A stretch of DNA of 64,000 bases from Candidatus Koribacter versatilis Ellin345. GTDB lineage: Bacteria; Acidobacteriota; Terriglobia; Terriglobales; Acidobacteriaceae. This document shows positions 24,929 through 32,711 of the stretch, piece after piece. Position numbers and translations under genes: made by a program. The stretch lies in contig NC_008009.1 in the NCBI RefSeq assembly GCF_000014005.1, positions 5,262,501 to 5,326,500 on the forward strand, read 5' to 3'. The stretch's first letter is position 1; every line of letters starts with the position of its first letter. The notes beneath the pieces are model-generated. The model ran no database searches. It worked only from the letters and a program-made list of their open reading frames with translations, and was not told the origin of the DNA.

Positions 24929-25342
24929 ATGAAAGCAATTAATGTCTATTTGGTTTTCGACGGCAACTGCGGCGAAGCGATGGAGTACTACCACAAAGCT
25001 CTCGGCGGCGAGATCTTCAAAATGAAGTTCTCGGACGCACCGGGTGGCGCACCTCCGGGAGCGGGCGACCGCTACGTTCACATTGCAATTAAGAACGGCA
25101 ACGTCCTGCTCATGGCATCGGACAACATGCCCGGTATGCCGTTCACTCAGGGCACCAACTACTCCGTGTGCATTTCCTGCGACAGTAACGACGAAGTAGA
25201 CAAGCTGTTCAAGCATCTCTCCGTCGGCGGACATGTCCACATGCCTCCCGGGGAGCAATTCTGGGCGCACCGCTTCGCGGGCTTCACGGACAAGTTCGGC
25301 ATCAACTGGATGTTGAACCACGAGAAGCCGATGCAGGGATAG
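24929..25342 (+). CDS. PhnB-like VOC family protein
   Basis: 137 residues with AGAGGATC before the ATG. The opening NVYLVFDGNCGEAMEYYHKAL and the end FTDKFGINWMLNHEKP match the PhnB/3-demethylubiquinone-methyltransferase-like subgroup of the VOC superfamily. Despite the name PhnB, no phosphonate genes are near. VOC and PhnB-like proteins are frequent companions of ECF42 sigma factors. It is the last gene of this run, and its stop lies one base from the convergent histidine kinase gene. Confidence 0.88.
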   Translation: MKAINVYLVFDGNCGEAMEYYHKALGGEIFKMKFSDAPGGAPPGAGDRYVHIAIKNGNVLLMASDNMPGMPFTQGTNYSVCISCDSNDEVDKLFKHLSVGGHVHMPPGEQFWAHRFAGFTDKFGINWMLNHEKPMQG

Positions 25343-25343
25343 C

Positions 25344-27140
25344 TCAGGCGTTCTGCATTTCAACCTGTTCGACAGTGGGTAGCGTCACGGTAAAGATCGC
25401 ACCGCCTTGCGGGCGATTGGCGCACGTGATCTGCCCACCGTGTTTTTGCACGATGCCGTAACACGCACTGAGCCCAAGTCCCGTTCCCTTGCCCGGCGAC
25501 TTCGTCGTGTAAAACGGATCGAAGACAAGGTCCGGATCCTTCACGCCGGGACCGGAGTCCGCGAACTCCACTTGCACCTGCGAACTTCCTGCGCGCGTTG
25601 AGATATGAAGCACGCGCACCACCGATTCGCTCATCGCGTCAGCGGCGTTGCGGATCAGGTGCACGAACACCTGAAGGATCTGTCCGGGATCCACCGCGAC
25701 CGGCGGGAGTTTATCTGGGGCGGTGACTTCCACTTTCACGCTCTTCCCCGCCTCGAGTCCCGCGAGTTTAATCGCATTGAGCACCAGCACCTGTACGTCA
25801 TTCGAGGAACGCTGGGTCGGCGTTTCCTGCGAGAACTTCAGCAGGTCTTCCACCAACGTCTTGGTGCGCCTCGCCTGCTGTCCGATTTTCTCGGCCATAC
25901 TGCGGGTCTGCGGATCGAGTGAAATGCTTGACGTGAGCAAGTCCGAGTACCCCAGGATCGCCGTCAGCGGATTGTTGATCTCGTGCGCCGCGCCGGCAAG
26001 CAACCGCCCCATCGATGCGAGCTTCTCGCTCTGTACCAACTGGTTCTTCACGCTCTTCAAATCGCTGTAGGCATCGGAGACATTCTTGAGCGAGCCTACA
26101 AGGTCAGCCTGCAGCAGTGTCTGCTTCAACGAAACCAGCGAGAACAACAACACCATCGCGATGAACGTGACGATTAAGCGAAACGCGCGGATCTCCGGAT
26201 CCATCGTCGGCGCATAATTCAGCAAATAAATTCCGATGGCCGGCATGGAAAGAGTAACCAGCGTACTGCTGACTGCCGGCCACTGTATCGACCACCCCGC
26301 CAATGGCGGCTCGGCTGCCGGCGCCAACTCGGCATCCGGCGTAGCCGGCATCTTGCTGCCTTCGATCGCGGTCAGAGCAAACAACGCCATGGTCGCCATG
26401 AGCAGGATGTCATACACCGAGCCGGTGTAATAGCTGCCGGTATCTACGGCCAGGTTTGCGAAATCGGAGAACACGGCGTACGACAGCGACGCGAGCGTAA
26501 ACATCAGGAAGATGCGCCGCCACGAGCCTCGGGATCGCACGAAAGCCGCCGCAAGTCCGACGACCAATATCCAGTGGCCGCACTTGTCGATGATGTCGAA
26601 GTTGTAGTTATAGGTCGGGATATCGGGCTTTACGTACTGGTGCGGCATCACGATGAGCGCATAGATGTAGAGCCAGTAAGTGAGCAGTACCGCGAAGTCG
26701 AGCCAGGTGCGTTGACGTCCGATGGCGGAGGCGCGGCGATCGGGATGGGCGCCCAACGCTGCGACCATCGGCACCAGGTGAAGAAAGAGATAACTATCGC
26801 CGAGGGTGAGTTGCGGCACGTCGGTTTGGATCACGACCTCGTAGTACGACCAGATGGTGAGGTCAGCGAGCCAGAAGAACATGCCGAGCGAGAAGAGGGT
26901 CCAGAACACTCGGGCCGGCCCTTCGGAGCGAAAGCCGTTCAACAACATCACGCAACCCGCGAAACCGACGATGATGGCCTGCGCCAGGTCCCCGAAAGCG
27001 GTGCGGAACATACGTGCGGATATCTCGAGACCAAAGGGCAGGTGGAGCATCCCCGTATGGGGAAGCCCGAGGCTGACCACTGCCTGCGCGGCGACCAGAA
27101 GCGCAGCGATCCCGATCCAGATTTTGGAGCGCGTCGTCAC
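25344..27140 (-). CDS. membrane sensor histidine kinase
   Basis: 598 residues. The N-terminal half holds about nine or ten hydrophobic helices (residues 8-340) with no recognisable periplasmic domain, suggesting a membrane-embedded sensor. The HisKA dimerisation helix carries H386 (AAHEINNPLTAILGY). The ATPase domain shows the N box HLIRNAADAMSE, G1 DSGPGVKDPDLVFDPF, and G2 GKGTGLGLSACYGIV. It is an orphan kinase with no response regulator beside it. The resemblance to NtrB/AtoS-type catalytic cores is clear, but the signal is unknown. Confidence 0.9.
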   Translation of the reverse strand: MTTRSKIWIGIAALLVAAQAVVSLGLPHTGMLHLPFGLEISARMFRTAFGDLAQAIIVGFAGCVMLLNGFRSEGPARVFWTLFSLGMFFWLADLTIWSYYEVVIQTDVPQLTLGDSYLFLHLVPMVAALGAHPDRRASAIGRQRTWLDFAVLLTYWLYIYALIVMPHQYVKPDIPTYNYNFDIIDKCGHWILVVGLAAAFVRSRGSWRRIFLMFTLASLSYAVFSDFANLAVDTGSYYTGSVYDILLMATMALFALTAIEGSKMPATPDAELAPAAEPPLAGWSIQWPAVSSTLVTLSMPAIGIYLLNYAPTMDPEIRAFRLIVTFIAMVLLFSLVSLKQTLLQADLVGSLKNVSDAYSDLKSVKNQLVQSEKLASMGRLLAGAAHEINNPLTAILGYSDLLTSSISLDPQTRSMAEKIGQQARRTKTLVEDLLKFSQETPTQRSSNDVQVLVLNAIKLAGLEAGKSVKVEVTAPDKLPPVAVDPGQILQVFVHLIRNAADAMSESVVRVLHISTRAGSSQVQVEFADSGPGVKDPDLVFDPFYTTKSPGKGTGLGLSACYGIVQKHGGQITCANRPQGGAIFTVTLPTVEQVEMQNA

Positions 27141-27289
27141 GCGGCTGCTCCGGACTACCGTGGCCCTGGGGGTGGGACGTTCTCTATCTAAAGGAACGGT
27201 ATTACAAAATGCGGGAATTTGGAAAAGCTAAGTTGGAAGGTGAACTGGGGGAGGGTAACTGCAAATGGACGTCTGGCGGGCGCTTTGGG

Positions 27290-29011
27290 CTAAGAACCAT
27301 CGTTGAGCCTCATCTCGAGGCCGCGCTTATTGCATCGGATGTCGAGCACTGAGCGCCGCGAATCAAGAAACGTGCTGTGGATGGATCCGGTCTGGTCGTA
27401 CTCGTCGGCCTTCGACGCCACCCGAACTTTTACCTCATGCTCTCCACTGGGGAAGCGAATTTCATGCGACTCACGCCCCTCGATCCCGCTCTTCAAACCG
27501 AAAAGATGCTTCTTGTTCTCGCCATGGGTGGTGGTGCTGAATTCCAGACGGCCATCCACCCAGACCTGTATCTCTGCTTCAGTGAAGTGATGCTGTAGCG
27601 CGAGTTCTACCGTCGCCGGCTGACGGGCGACAAGAGGGTCGCTCCAGGCAGCCGAAGACTTTGGGGAAGCCGCAATCGGAGTAACTGGAGCCGCGCCGCC
27701 TCCGCGAATCACCGTCCGATCAAGGTCCGAAAGCGGCGCCCTCGGAGAAACCCCCGAACCCGCATATTGTCGCGGTGGTTCCGGCATGTTGATCTGGATG
27801 ATCGGCTCAAACTGTGCGCCGGTGATGGCAGGCATCGGAATCTGTTCGGCGATGAGCGGCGGAAGCGGTAAGGACGCATCGGCATCACGCAAGGCGGTGC
27901 GCTGCGTGTCGTTGATGTAGAACGCAGCCACTCCCACGATTCCCGCGAACGCCAGCAGCGCCAAACCCAACATCGTGGAGGAGGCCTGCCACGAGCTCCG
28001 CGTCGGCACAACTTTCGGAGGCGATGGTGCGACGCGCGCCGGGGCTACGCCGAACGCGGCAGAAGCGTTACCGCTCGAGGTCCCGTTGCCGTTCGTCCTT
28101 TGCGGTTTCTCGAAGACACGAAGAATCTCGGAACTCGGCGGTGCGCCGGGTTCATGACGACTGCGCGGTTCACGGTCAGCAAGGATGTCCTCGAGATCGA
28201 GTGCAAATGCGGCACCGTTCTGGTAGCGGTCACGTGGGTTTTTCGCCATCGCGCGCGCCACTACGTATTCGGTGTCTTTCGAAAGATCGAGATGGAACGT
28301 CGTGATCGGCAGCGGATGCTGGTTGATCACCTTGAAGCCGATCGTGCTCGCACCGTTTCCCTGGAATGGCCGGAAGCCCATCAGCACGGTGTAGAGAATC
28401 ACACCCAGCGAGAACAGGTCGGAGCGTCCATCCACCAACCCACCCGTAAGCTGCTCGGGCGACATATATGCCGGAGTGCCGAGCAACTGGCCGTGGAACG
28501 TCATGGTGGATGCGTCAATGCGGGCGACGCCGAAGTCCGCGATCTTCGGGTTGCCGTCTTCCGTGATCAAAATGTTCGCGGGTTTGATGTCGCGGTGAAC
28601 AACGCCTTTTTCGTGTGCGTAAGCGAGCGCTTCAGCAAGCTCTTTCACGATCGTTAGCGCATAGCGCTCTTCGAGTCGCCCGCCCGATTGCGCCAGCAAG
28701 CGGCTCAACGGCTGACCGGCGATGTACTCCATCACAATGTACGGCGATCCGGTGGAGGGCTCTTCGCCGCGGTCATAAATGGCAACGATGCCGGGATGAG
28801 CGAGACGGCCTGCGGCGCGAGCTTCCTGCGCGAAGCGGTCACGGAAAGCGACACCTTCGTGCGAGGTGCTATCAAACGCAGAAAAGGTCTTAATCGCAAC
28901 GAGGCGGTCGATCTCGGGGTCGAGGGCCTGGTAGACCGTGCCCATCGCTCCACGACCGATCTCGGCGAGGAGTTGATACCTTCCCAGGTTTGCGCCCGCG
29001 CGTATTTCCAT
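27290..29011 (-). CDS. PknB-like membrane Ser/Thr protein kinase
   Basis: 573 residues from ATG 29011; a TTG three codons upstream is also in frame. The kinase domain spans about 10-275: glycine loop IGRGAMGTVYQ, VAIK lysine, catalytic HRDIKPANIL, DFGVAR and the YMSPEQLTGG activation segment. A basic juxtamembrane linker, then one transmembrane helix near 345-365 (LGLALLAFAGIVGVAAFYI), leads to an extracytoplasmic region. The last 110 residues look like beta strands with a charged surface and no PASTA repeats. The external ligand is unknown. Confidence 0.9.
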   Translation of the reverse strand: MEIRAGANLGRYQLLAEIGRGAMGTVYQALDPEIDRLVAIKTFSAFDSTSHEGVAFRDRFAQEARAAGRLAHPGIVAIYDRGEEPSTGSPYIVMEYIAGQPLSRLLAQSGGRLEERYALTIVKELAEALAYAHEKGVVHRDIKPANILITEDGNPKIADFGVARIDASTMTFHGQLLGTPAYMSPEQLTGGLVDGRSDLFSLGVILYTVLMGFRPFQGNGASTIGFKVINQHPLPITTFHLDLSKDTEYVVARAMAKNPRDRYQNGAAFALDLEDILADREPRSRHEPGAPPSSEILRVFEKPQRTNGNGTSSGNASAAFGVAPARVAPSPPKVVPTRSSWQASSTMLGLALLAFAGIVGVAAFYINDTQRTALRDADASLPLPPLIAEQIPMPAITGAQFEPIIQINMPEPPRQYAGSGVSPRAPLSDLDRTVIRGGGAAPVTPIAASPKSSAAWSDPLVARQPATVELALQHHFTEAEIQVWVDGRLEFSTTTHGENKKHLFGLKSGIEGRESHEIRFPSGEHEVKVRVASKADEYDQTGSIHSTFLDSRRSVLDIRCNKRGLEMRLNDGS

Positions 29012-29099
29012 AGATTTCAACGCAGCTGGTATCCAGGGTCCGGTCGGCGAGCTATCCGGTGCCGCGCATCATTTCACTTCCCTCTGGGGGCTATCAACA

Positions 29100-29289
29100 A
29101 ACGAAAGTAACCAAAACAACGTTCCGGAGGACCTGTGAAGTCACCTGTGGGGGAGAGTGCCAGTGACTCGCTAGTAGTGAGATGCAAAGCAGAGTTGCTG
29201 CTGGAAGGAGTTTTTGCGGGGAATCACGGCAAGCGCCGTGATAAGCCGGCGGACCGCCCTGTGTCGCGGGAGGGCGGCCCGCCGTTTTT
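29100..29289 (+). ncRNA. possible small RNA ending in a strong terminator
   Basis: There is no plus-strand gene upstream, yet a plus-strand intrinsic terminator (29248-29289) is present, preceded by a perfect 8-bp hairpin ATCACGGC-AAGC-GCCGTGAT (29223-29242). This suggests a short untranslated transcript in the gap between the kinase and Spy-like genes. The 5' end is arbitrary; no clear promoter was found. Confidence 0.3.
29248..29289 (+). terminator. strong intrinsic terminator, plus strand
   Basis: Arms GGCGGACCGCCCT and AGGGCGGCCCGCC (one mismatch) enclose a 10-base loop and are followed by GTTTTT. The T-run is on the plus strand, so it does not fit the minus-strand Spy-like gene next to it. 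Confidence 0.6.
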
Positions 29290-29314
29290 CTCCTGGAGGG
29301 AGAACTTGCGAAAC

Positions 29315-29794
29315 TTAGTCCTGCGCTGGCGCCGGAGGGCCATCCGGTCCCGGACCGCCGTGACCGTGCATACCGCCGTCATGCATGCTGGCTCCGAAGA
29401 GCTTCACGGCCTTGGTCTTCTGGGTCGGTGTCAGCACCTTGTAGATGGCGTTCATCTCCTTGGCCTGCTCCAACATACGGGACGCTTCCTGCTGATGGAT
29501 CTGCGTGATCAGGACGGATGCTTTGCCTTCGTCGAAGCTCTCGCTGGTAACCAGGGCATGTAGCTGCTGGTGCAAGGACTTCATCTGCTGGCGGTCAGCC
29601 TGTGAGCTGGTCTTGCTCTCAGACTGAATCTGCTTAATCTGGGCGACTTGGGCGTCGGTCAGGTCGAGCGCCGTGGCCATAAATTGCAGGTGATGGTCAC
29701 CGCGTTCTTTCGTCGGCTGCTGCGCATTGGCGACCCCGACCAAGGTCGAGAGCGCGAGTGCCGAAGCAGTAACAAGGGACTTCCAATGCTTCAT
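29315..29794 (-). CDS. periplasmic Spy/CpxP-like protein
   Basis: 159 residues from ATG 29794, with GGAGG 7 bases upstream and a signal peptide (ALALSTLVGVANAQ). The mature part is helical with an LTDAQVAQIKQIQSES segment and a second LTPTQKTKAVKLF, the paired LTxxQ motifs of the Spy/CpxP family. The tail is rich in Gly, His and Pro. Such proteins act as periplasmic chaperones or as feedback regulators of envelope-stress kinases. The gene is divergent from an OmpR/CpxR-type two-component system, matching the cpxP-cpxRA arrangement. Confidence 0.82.
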   Translation of the reverse strand: MKHWKSLVTASALALSTLVGVANAQQPTKERGDHHLQFMATALDLTDAQVAQIKQIQSESKTSSQADRQQMKSLHQQLHALVTSESFDEGKASVLITQIHQQEASRMLEQAKEMNAIYKVLTPTQKTKAVKLFGASMHDGGMHGHGGPGPDGPPAPAQD

Positions 29795-29851
29795 CTGGGT
29801 TCCTCCCATTTCCTGTTCTTCAGGGAATGAGCGTCTTCATTCGCTGCTTAT

Positions 29852-29892
29852 CAGACCACAGAAACCCGGAATTGATAGTCAAGAGTGGTCTG
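29852..29892. promoter_or_regulatory. inverted repeat between the Spy-like gene and the two-component operon
   Basis: CAGACCAC and GTGGTCTG are perfect reverse complements 25 bp apart in the divergent promoter region. This is a candidate binding site for the response regulator encoded next door, controlling both directions. Confidence 0.35.
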
Positions 29893-30005
29893 GTTTTCGT
29901 AATTTTGTTTATCGACTCCCGGGGCCGCTCGAAGGGACGGTCTCGCGGGCGTCTTACGATTTTTTACCCCCGTATTTACTAGGGCTGAGCTACCCTTTCA
30001 TAGGC

Positions 30006-30698
30006 ATGAAACAAATCCTGCTGATTGACGACGACATCGAACTCACCTCGTTGCTTACGGACTACCTGAAGTCTGAGGGATTCGAAGTTGAAGCGGTGCA
30101 CAACGGCGAACAGGGGTTGCAGAAGGCCTTAAGCGGCAACTACAGCATCGTTGTGCTCGACATAATGTTGCCGGGAATTTCCGGCCTGGACGTGCTGCGC
30201 CGGTTGCGCCCACAATCGCGAATCCCGGTGCTGCTGCTGACCGCGCGTGGCGAAGATGTGGATCGCATCGTCGGCCTCGAACTCGGCGCCGATGATTACG
30301 TCCCGAAACCTTTTAACACCCGCGAATTACTGGCACGCATCCAGGCGATTCTGCGACGCGTTCAGGGCGGACAAACGCCCGGCGCGATCGTCAACGTTGG
30401 CGACGTGACCCTCGATCCCGGTGCCCGCACAGTTCAGCGTGGAGGTCAGAAGCTCGACTTTACCTCCGTCGAATTTGACCTGTTGCGTTACCTGCTTGAG
30501 AACGCCGGAAATGTCGTACCGCGCGAAGAGCTTGCGGAACGCGTGCTGGGACGACGCTTTTCGCCATTCGATCGCAGTATTGATATGCACATCAGCAAAA
30601 TTCGACGTAAGCTGCTCGACGAAAGCGACGAGTTGATCAAGACAGTCCGCGGTACCGGATACATTTACGCAAGGCCGGTGTTCGCCGGGAGCAAATGA
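30006..30698 (+). CDS. OmpR/CpxR-family response regulator
   Basis: 230 residues from ATG 30006; the open frame extends upstream but the receiver domain begins at MKQILLIDDD. The acidic pocket D10/D11, phosphoacceptor D52 (IVVLDIMLPG), T80-region LLLTARGED and K102-region DDYVPKPF are all present. The C-terminal winged helix (LTxxEFDLLRYLLEN-like DFTSVEFDLLRYLLENAG and FDRSIDMHISKIRRKL) is of the OmpR class. Its stop overlaps the kinase start (ATGA). It probably controls the divergent Spy-like gene in response to envelope stress. Confidence 0.93.
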   Translation: MKQILLIDDDIELTSLLTDYLKSEGFEVEAVHNGEQGLQKALSGNYSIVVLDIMLPGISGLDVLRRLRPQSRIPVLLLTARGEDVDRIVGLELGADDYVPKPFNTRELLARIQAILRRVQGGQTPGAIVNVGDVTLDPGARTVQRGGQKLDFTSVEFDLLRYLLENAGNVVPREELAERVLGRRFSPFDRSIDMHISKIRRKLLDESDELIKTVRGTGYIYARPVFAGSK

Positions 30699-32098
30699 GA
30701 AGTCTTTTCACAAAGATCTTCATCGCATTCTGGGGTGCGATGGCCATGTTCGTCACCCTGTCGGTGATCACGACCATGCTCTTTGTGCGCCTCCAGACAT
30801 CGGATTCCGCAATGGAAACGATGACGCGAACCGCCGTACAGGCGTATCAGGCTGGCGGTCCGGCATCGCTTCACAACTACTTCCACACGATCGAGCGCGA
30901 CCAGCTTTTCCGCGCGATTTTGTTTGACGATCAGGGTCACGAGCTGACCGGCCGTCCAGCCCCGCGGTTCCTTGGGCCGAATGGTGAATATGCGCCTCCA
31001 CCGCCACAGGGCCCAATACCAGGGCCGCCTTCATTTGACGAACTGATTAAGCGTAACTTCCCGCGCCACACCATCCAGGCTGTAGATGGCCACAAATACA
31101 CTCTGATCCTGCTGCCGCCATCGCGAGCGCACCTCTGGTTCCTCACCGCGCCAACGCGACTGATCGGTATTGTGATCGGCCTATGCGCCACTGGCATCAT
31201 CTGCTTCTCCCTGGCCCGCTATGTAACCAAGCCATTGCAGCGACTTCGTGAAGCAAGTTCGAAGCTGGCTTCGGGCGATCTGTCGGCACGCGCGGGCAAT
31301 GGCATTCACCGGCGTGATGAAATCGGCAGCCTCGTTCATGATTTCGACCGCATGGCCGACCGCATCGAAAACCTCATCACCACCCAGCGCCGGCTCCTGA
31401 GCGACATTTCGCACGAACTGCGTTCGCCACTGGCGCGATTGAACGTTGCCGTGGGACTCGCCCGTCGCCAAGCTGACGTCGAGACGCAGAAGGCCCTCGA
31501 GCGCATCGAAATCGAAGCCGACCGCCTCAACGACATGCTCCAGAATCTGCTGACGCTTTCCCGGTTGGAGAGTGGCGAACCCGTTGAAATGCGCACTACG
31601 GTGGACATGAGCACTCTGGTGACAGACGTCGTTGCTGACGCCGATTTCGAGGCACAAGCATTTGGACGCGAAGTGCATCTCAGCACCTGCGAACCCTGCG
31701 AGGTTGAGGGGAACATCACCCTCCTGCGCAGCGCGGTAGAGAACGTGGTCCGCAACGCCGCGCGTTACACCGACGAGAACACAAAGGTTACGGTCGCACT
31801 GACCACTAGCGGCAATCATGCCGTCGTCGAAGTGCACGACCAGGGGCCTGGCGTACCGGACGAGTCGCTGCCAAAGTTGTTCCTTCCCTTCTATCGCGTG
31901 GATGCAACCCGTGATCGCAACACCGGCGGCGTCGGACTCGGGCTCTCGATTGCCGAGCGCGCCGTGCGGCTCCACGGCGGTTCAGTTGTGGCGAGGAATG
32001 GAAGGCCACACGGTCTGATCGTGCGCATCGAACTGCCGCTGCTGGCCCACGAGTCCGCCCCAGTGAAGTCGGAACCAGCTGTGGTAAAGACGACGTAA
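30695..32098 (+). CDS. CpxA-like sensor histidine kinase
   Basis: 467 residues. A transmembrane helix at about 8-30, a periplasmic loop of about 120 residues rich in proline, and a second helix near 155-175 precede a HAMP domain (YVTKPLQRLREASSKLASGD). The HisKA box carries H240 (DISHELRSPLARLNV). The ATPase domain has ENVVRNAARYT, HDQGPGVPDE and GGVGLGLSIAERAV. It overlaps the response regulator by 4 bases, so the pair is translationally coupled. Architecture and the Spy-like neighbour point to a Cpx-type envelope sensor. Confidence 0.92.
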   Translation: MRSLFTKIFIAFWGAMAMFVTLSVITTMLFVRLQTSDSAMETMTRTAVQAYQAGGPASLHNYFHTIERDQLFRAILFDDQGHELTGRPAPRFLGPNGEYAPPPPQGPIPGPPSFDELIKRNFPRHTIQAVDGHKYTLILLPPSRAHLWFLTAPTRLIGIVIGLCATGIICFSLARYVTKPLQRLREASSKLASGDLSARAGNGIHRRDEIGSLVHDFDRMADRIENLITTQRRLLSDISHELRSPLARLNVAVGLARRQADVETQKALERIEIEADRLNDMLQNLLTLSRLESGEPVEMRTTVDMSTLVTDVVADADFEAQAFGREVHLSTCEPCEVEGNITLLRSAVENVVRNAARYTDENTKVTVALTTSGNHAVVEVHDQGPGVPDESLPKLFLPFYRVDATRDRNTGGVGLGLSIAERAVRLHGGSVVARNGRPHGLIVRIELPLLAHESAPVKSEPAVVKTT

Positions 32099-32114
32099 AC
32101 TGCCTCCCACCATC

Positions 32115-32126
32115 GGGGAATTCCCC
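32115..32126. repeat. 12-bp palindrome before the RAYT gene
   Basis: GGGGAATTCCCC is a perfect palindrome between the kinase stop and the RAYT-like gene. RAYT genes are often bordered by short palindromes, so it may be a remnant of such a border. Chance is also possible. Confidence 0.25.
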
Positions 32127-32186
32127 ATCCCATTCCAAAGCGCGATGCTAACGGACGGCCCGGAATCGGGGCACGAGGCACGTCTT

Positions 32187-32645
32187 ATGTCCGCAACGCA
32201 TTTCATCACTGCTCCCACATTCCACCGCAAACGTCTTTTCCAGAACCAGAAATACGGCGACCTCCTGACTGAAACGCTCCTGTCATTTCGCGAATCGTAC
32301 CCGGTGCAGATCCACGACTACGTCATCATGCCGGACCACGTCCACGTTCTGCTGACTATCTATGGCGACCTTCCCGCGAACGATGCCATGCAGAAGCTGC
32401 AACGGCACTTCGCCGAGCAGGTCGCACAACAGTTCGGCTATAACGGCGAAGTCTGGGAGACTAGCTTCCATAACGACCAGGTCAACAACGCCGAAGACTG
32501 CGCGCGCTGCGTGAAAAAGATCCACTCCAACCCGGTGCGCGTCGGCTTTTGCGATAAGCCCGGCGAGTATCGCATGAGTTCGAAGGCATCGCGCTGGGTG
32601 CTCGACCCGCTACCCGAGAACCTTCGCGAATTGTATCCAGCCTAG
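32187..32645 (+). CDS. REP-associated tyrosine transposase-like protein (Y1_Tnp/IS200-like)
   Basis: 152 residues from ATG 32187, with GAGG 8 bases upstream, giving the usual opening ATHFITAPTFHRKRLF. The HUH motif is intact in YVIMPDHVHVLLT. The closing KKIHSNPVRVGFC corresponds to the conserved YIxxNPVRxG segment, but the tyrosine position is lysine, so the nicking tyrosine may be lost. RAYTs are single-copy domesticated relatives of IS200/IS605 transposases linked to the spread of short palindromic repeats. No inverted repeats or second gene of an insertion sequence are present. Confidence 0.82.
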   Translation: MSATHFITAPTFHRKRLFQNQKYGDLLTETLLSFRESYPVQIHDYVIMPDHVHVLLTIYGDLPANDAMQKLQRHFAEQVAQQFGYNGEVWETSFHNDQVNNAEDCARCVKKIHSNPVRVGFCDKPGEYRMSSKASRWVLDPLPENLRELYPA

Positions 32646-32662
32646 TTTCGACAGAGGTGCAT

Positions 32663-32690
32663 GAAAAAGCCCACGCTCGTCGCGTGGGCT
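32663..32690 (-). terminator. intrinsic terminator of the FecR/DUF6600 gene
   Basis: AGCCCACGC and GCGTGGGCT pair around a 5-base loop (32668-32690), followed on the minus strand by TTTTTC. It lies between the convergent RAYT-like gene and the FecR/DUF6600 gene and could serve both. Confidence 0.7.
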
Positions 32691-32711
32691 TCGTCTTTGC
32701 TCCAGCACCGA

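Noticed and set aside
29135-29563. 142-codon open frame on the plus strand
   Set aside because: It runs through the hairpins at 29223-29289 and is antisense to the Spy-like gene, which has a signal peptide and a ribosome binding site.
32187-32690. Active IS200-type insertion sequence
   Set aside because: Only the RAYT-like gene is present. There are no tnpB gene and no defined ends, and the hairpin at 32668 fits better as a terminator.
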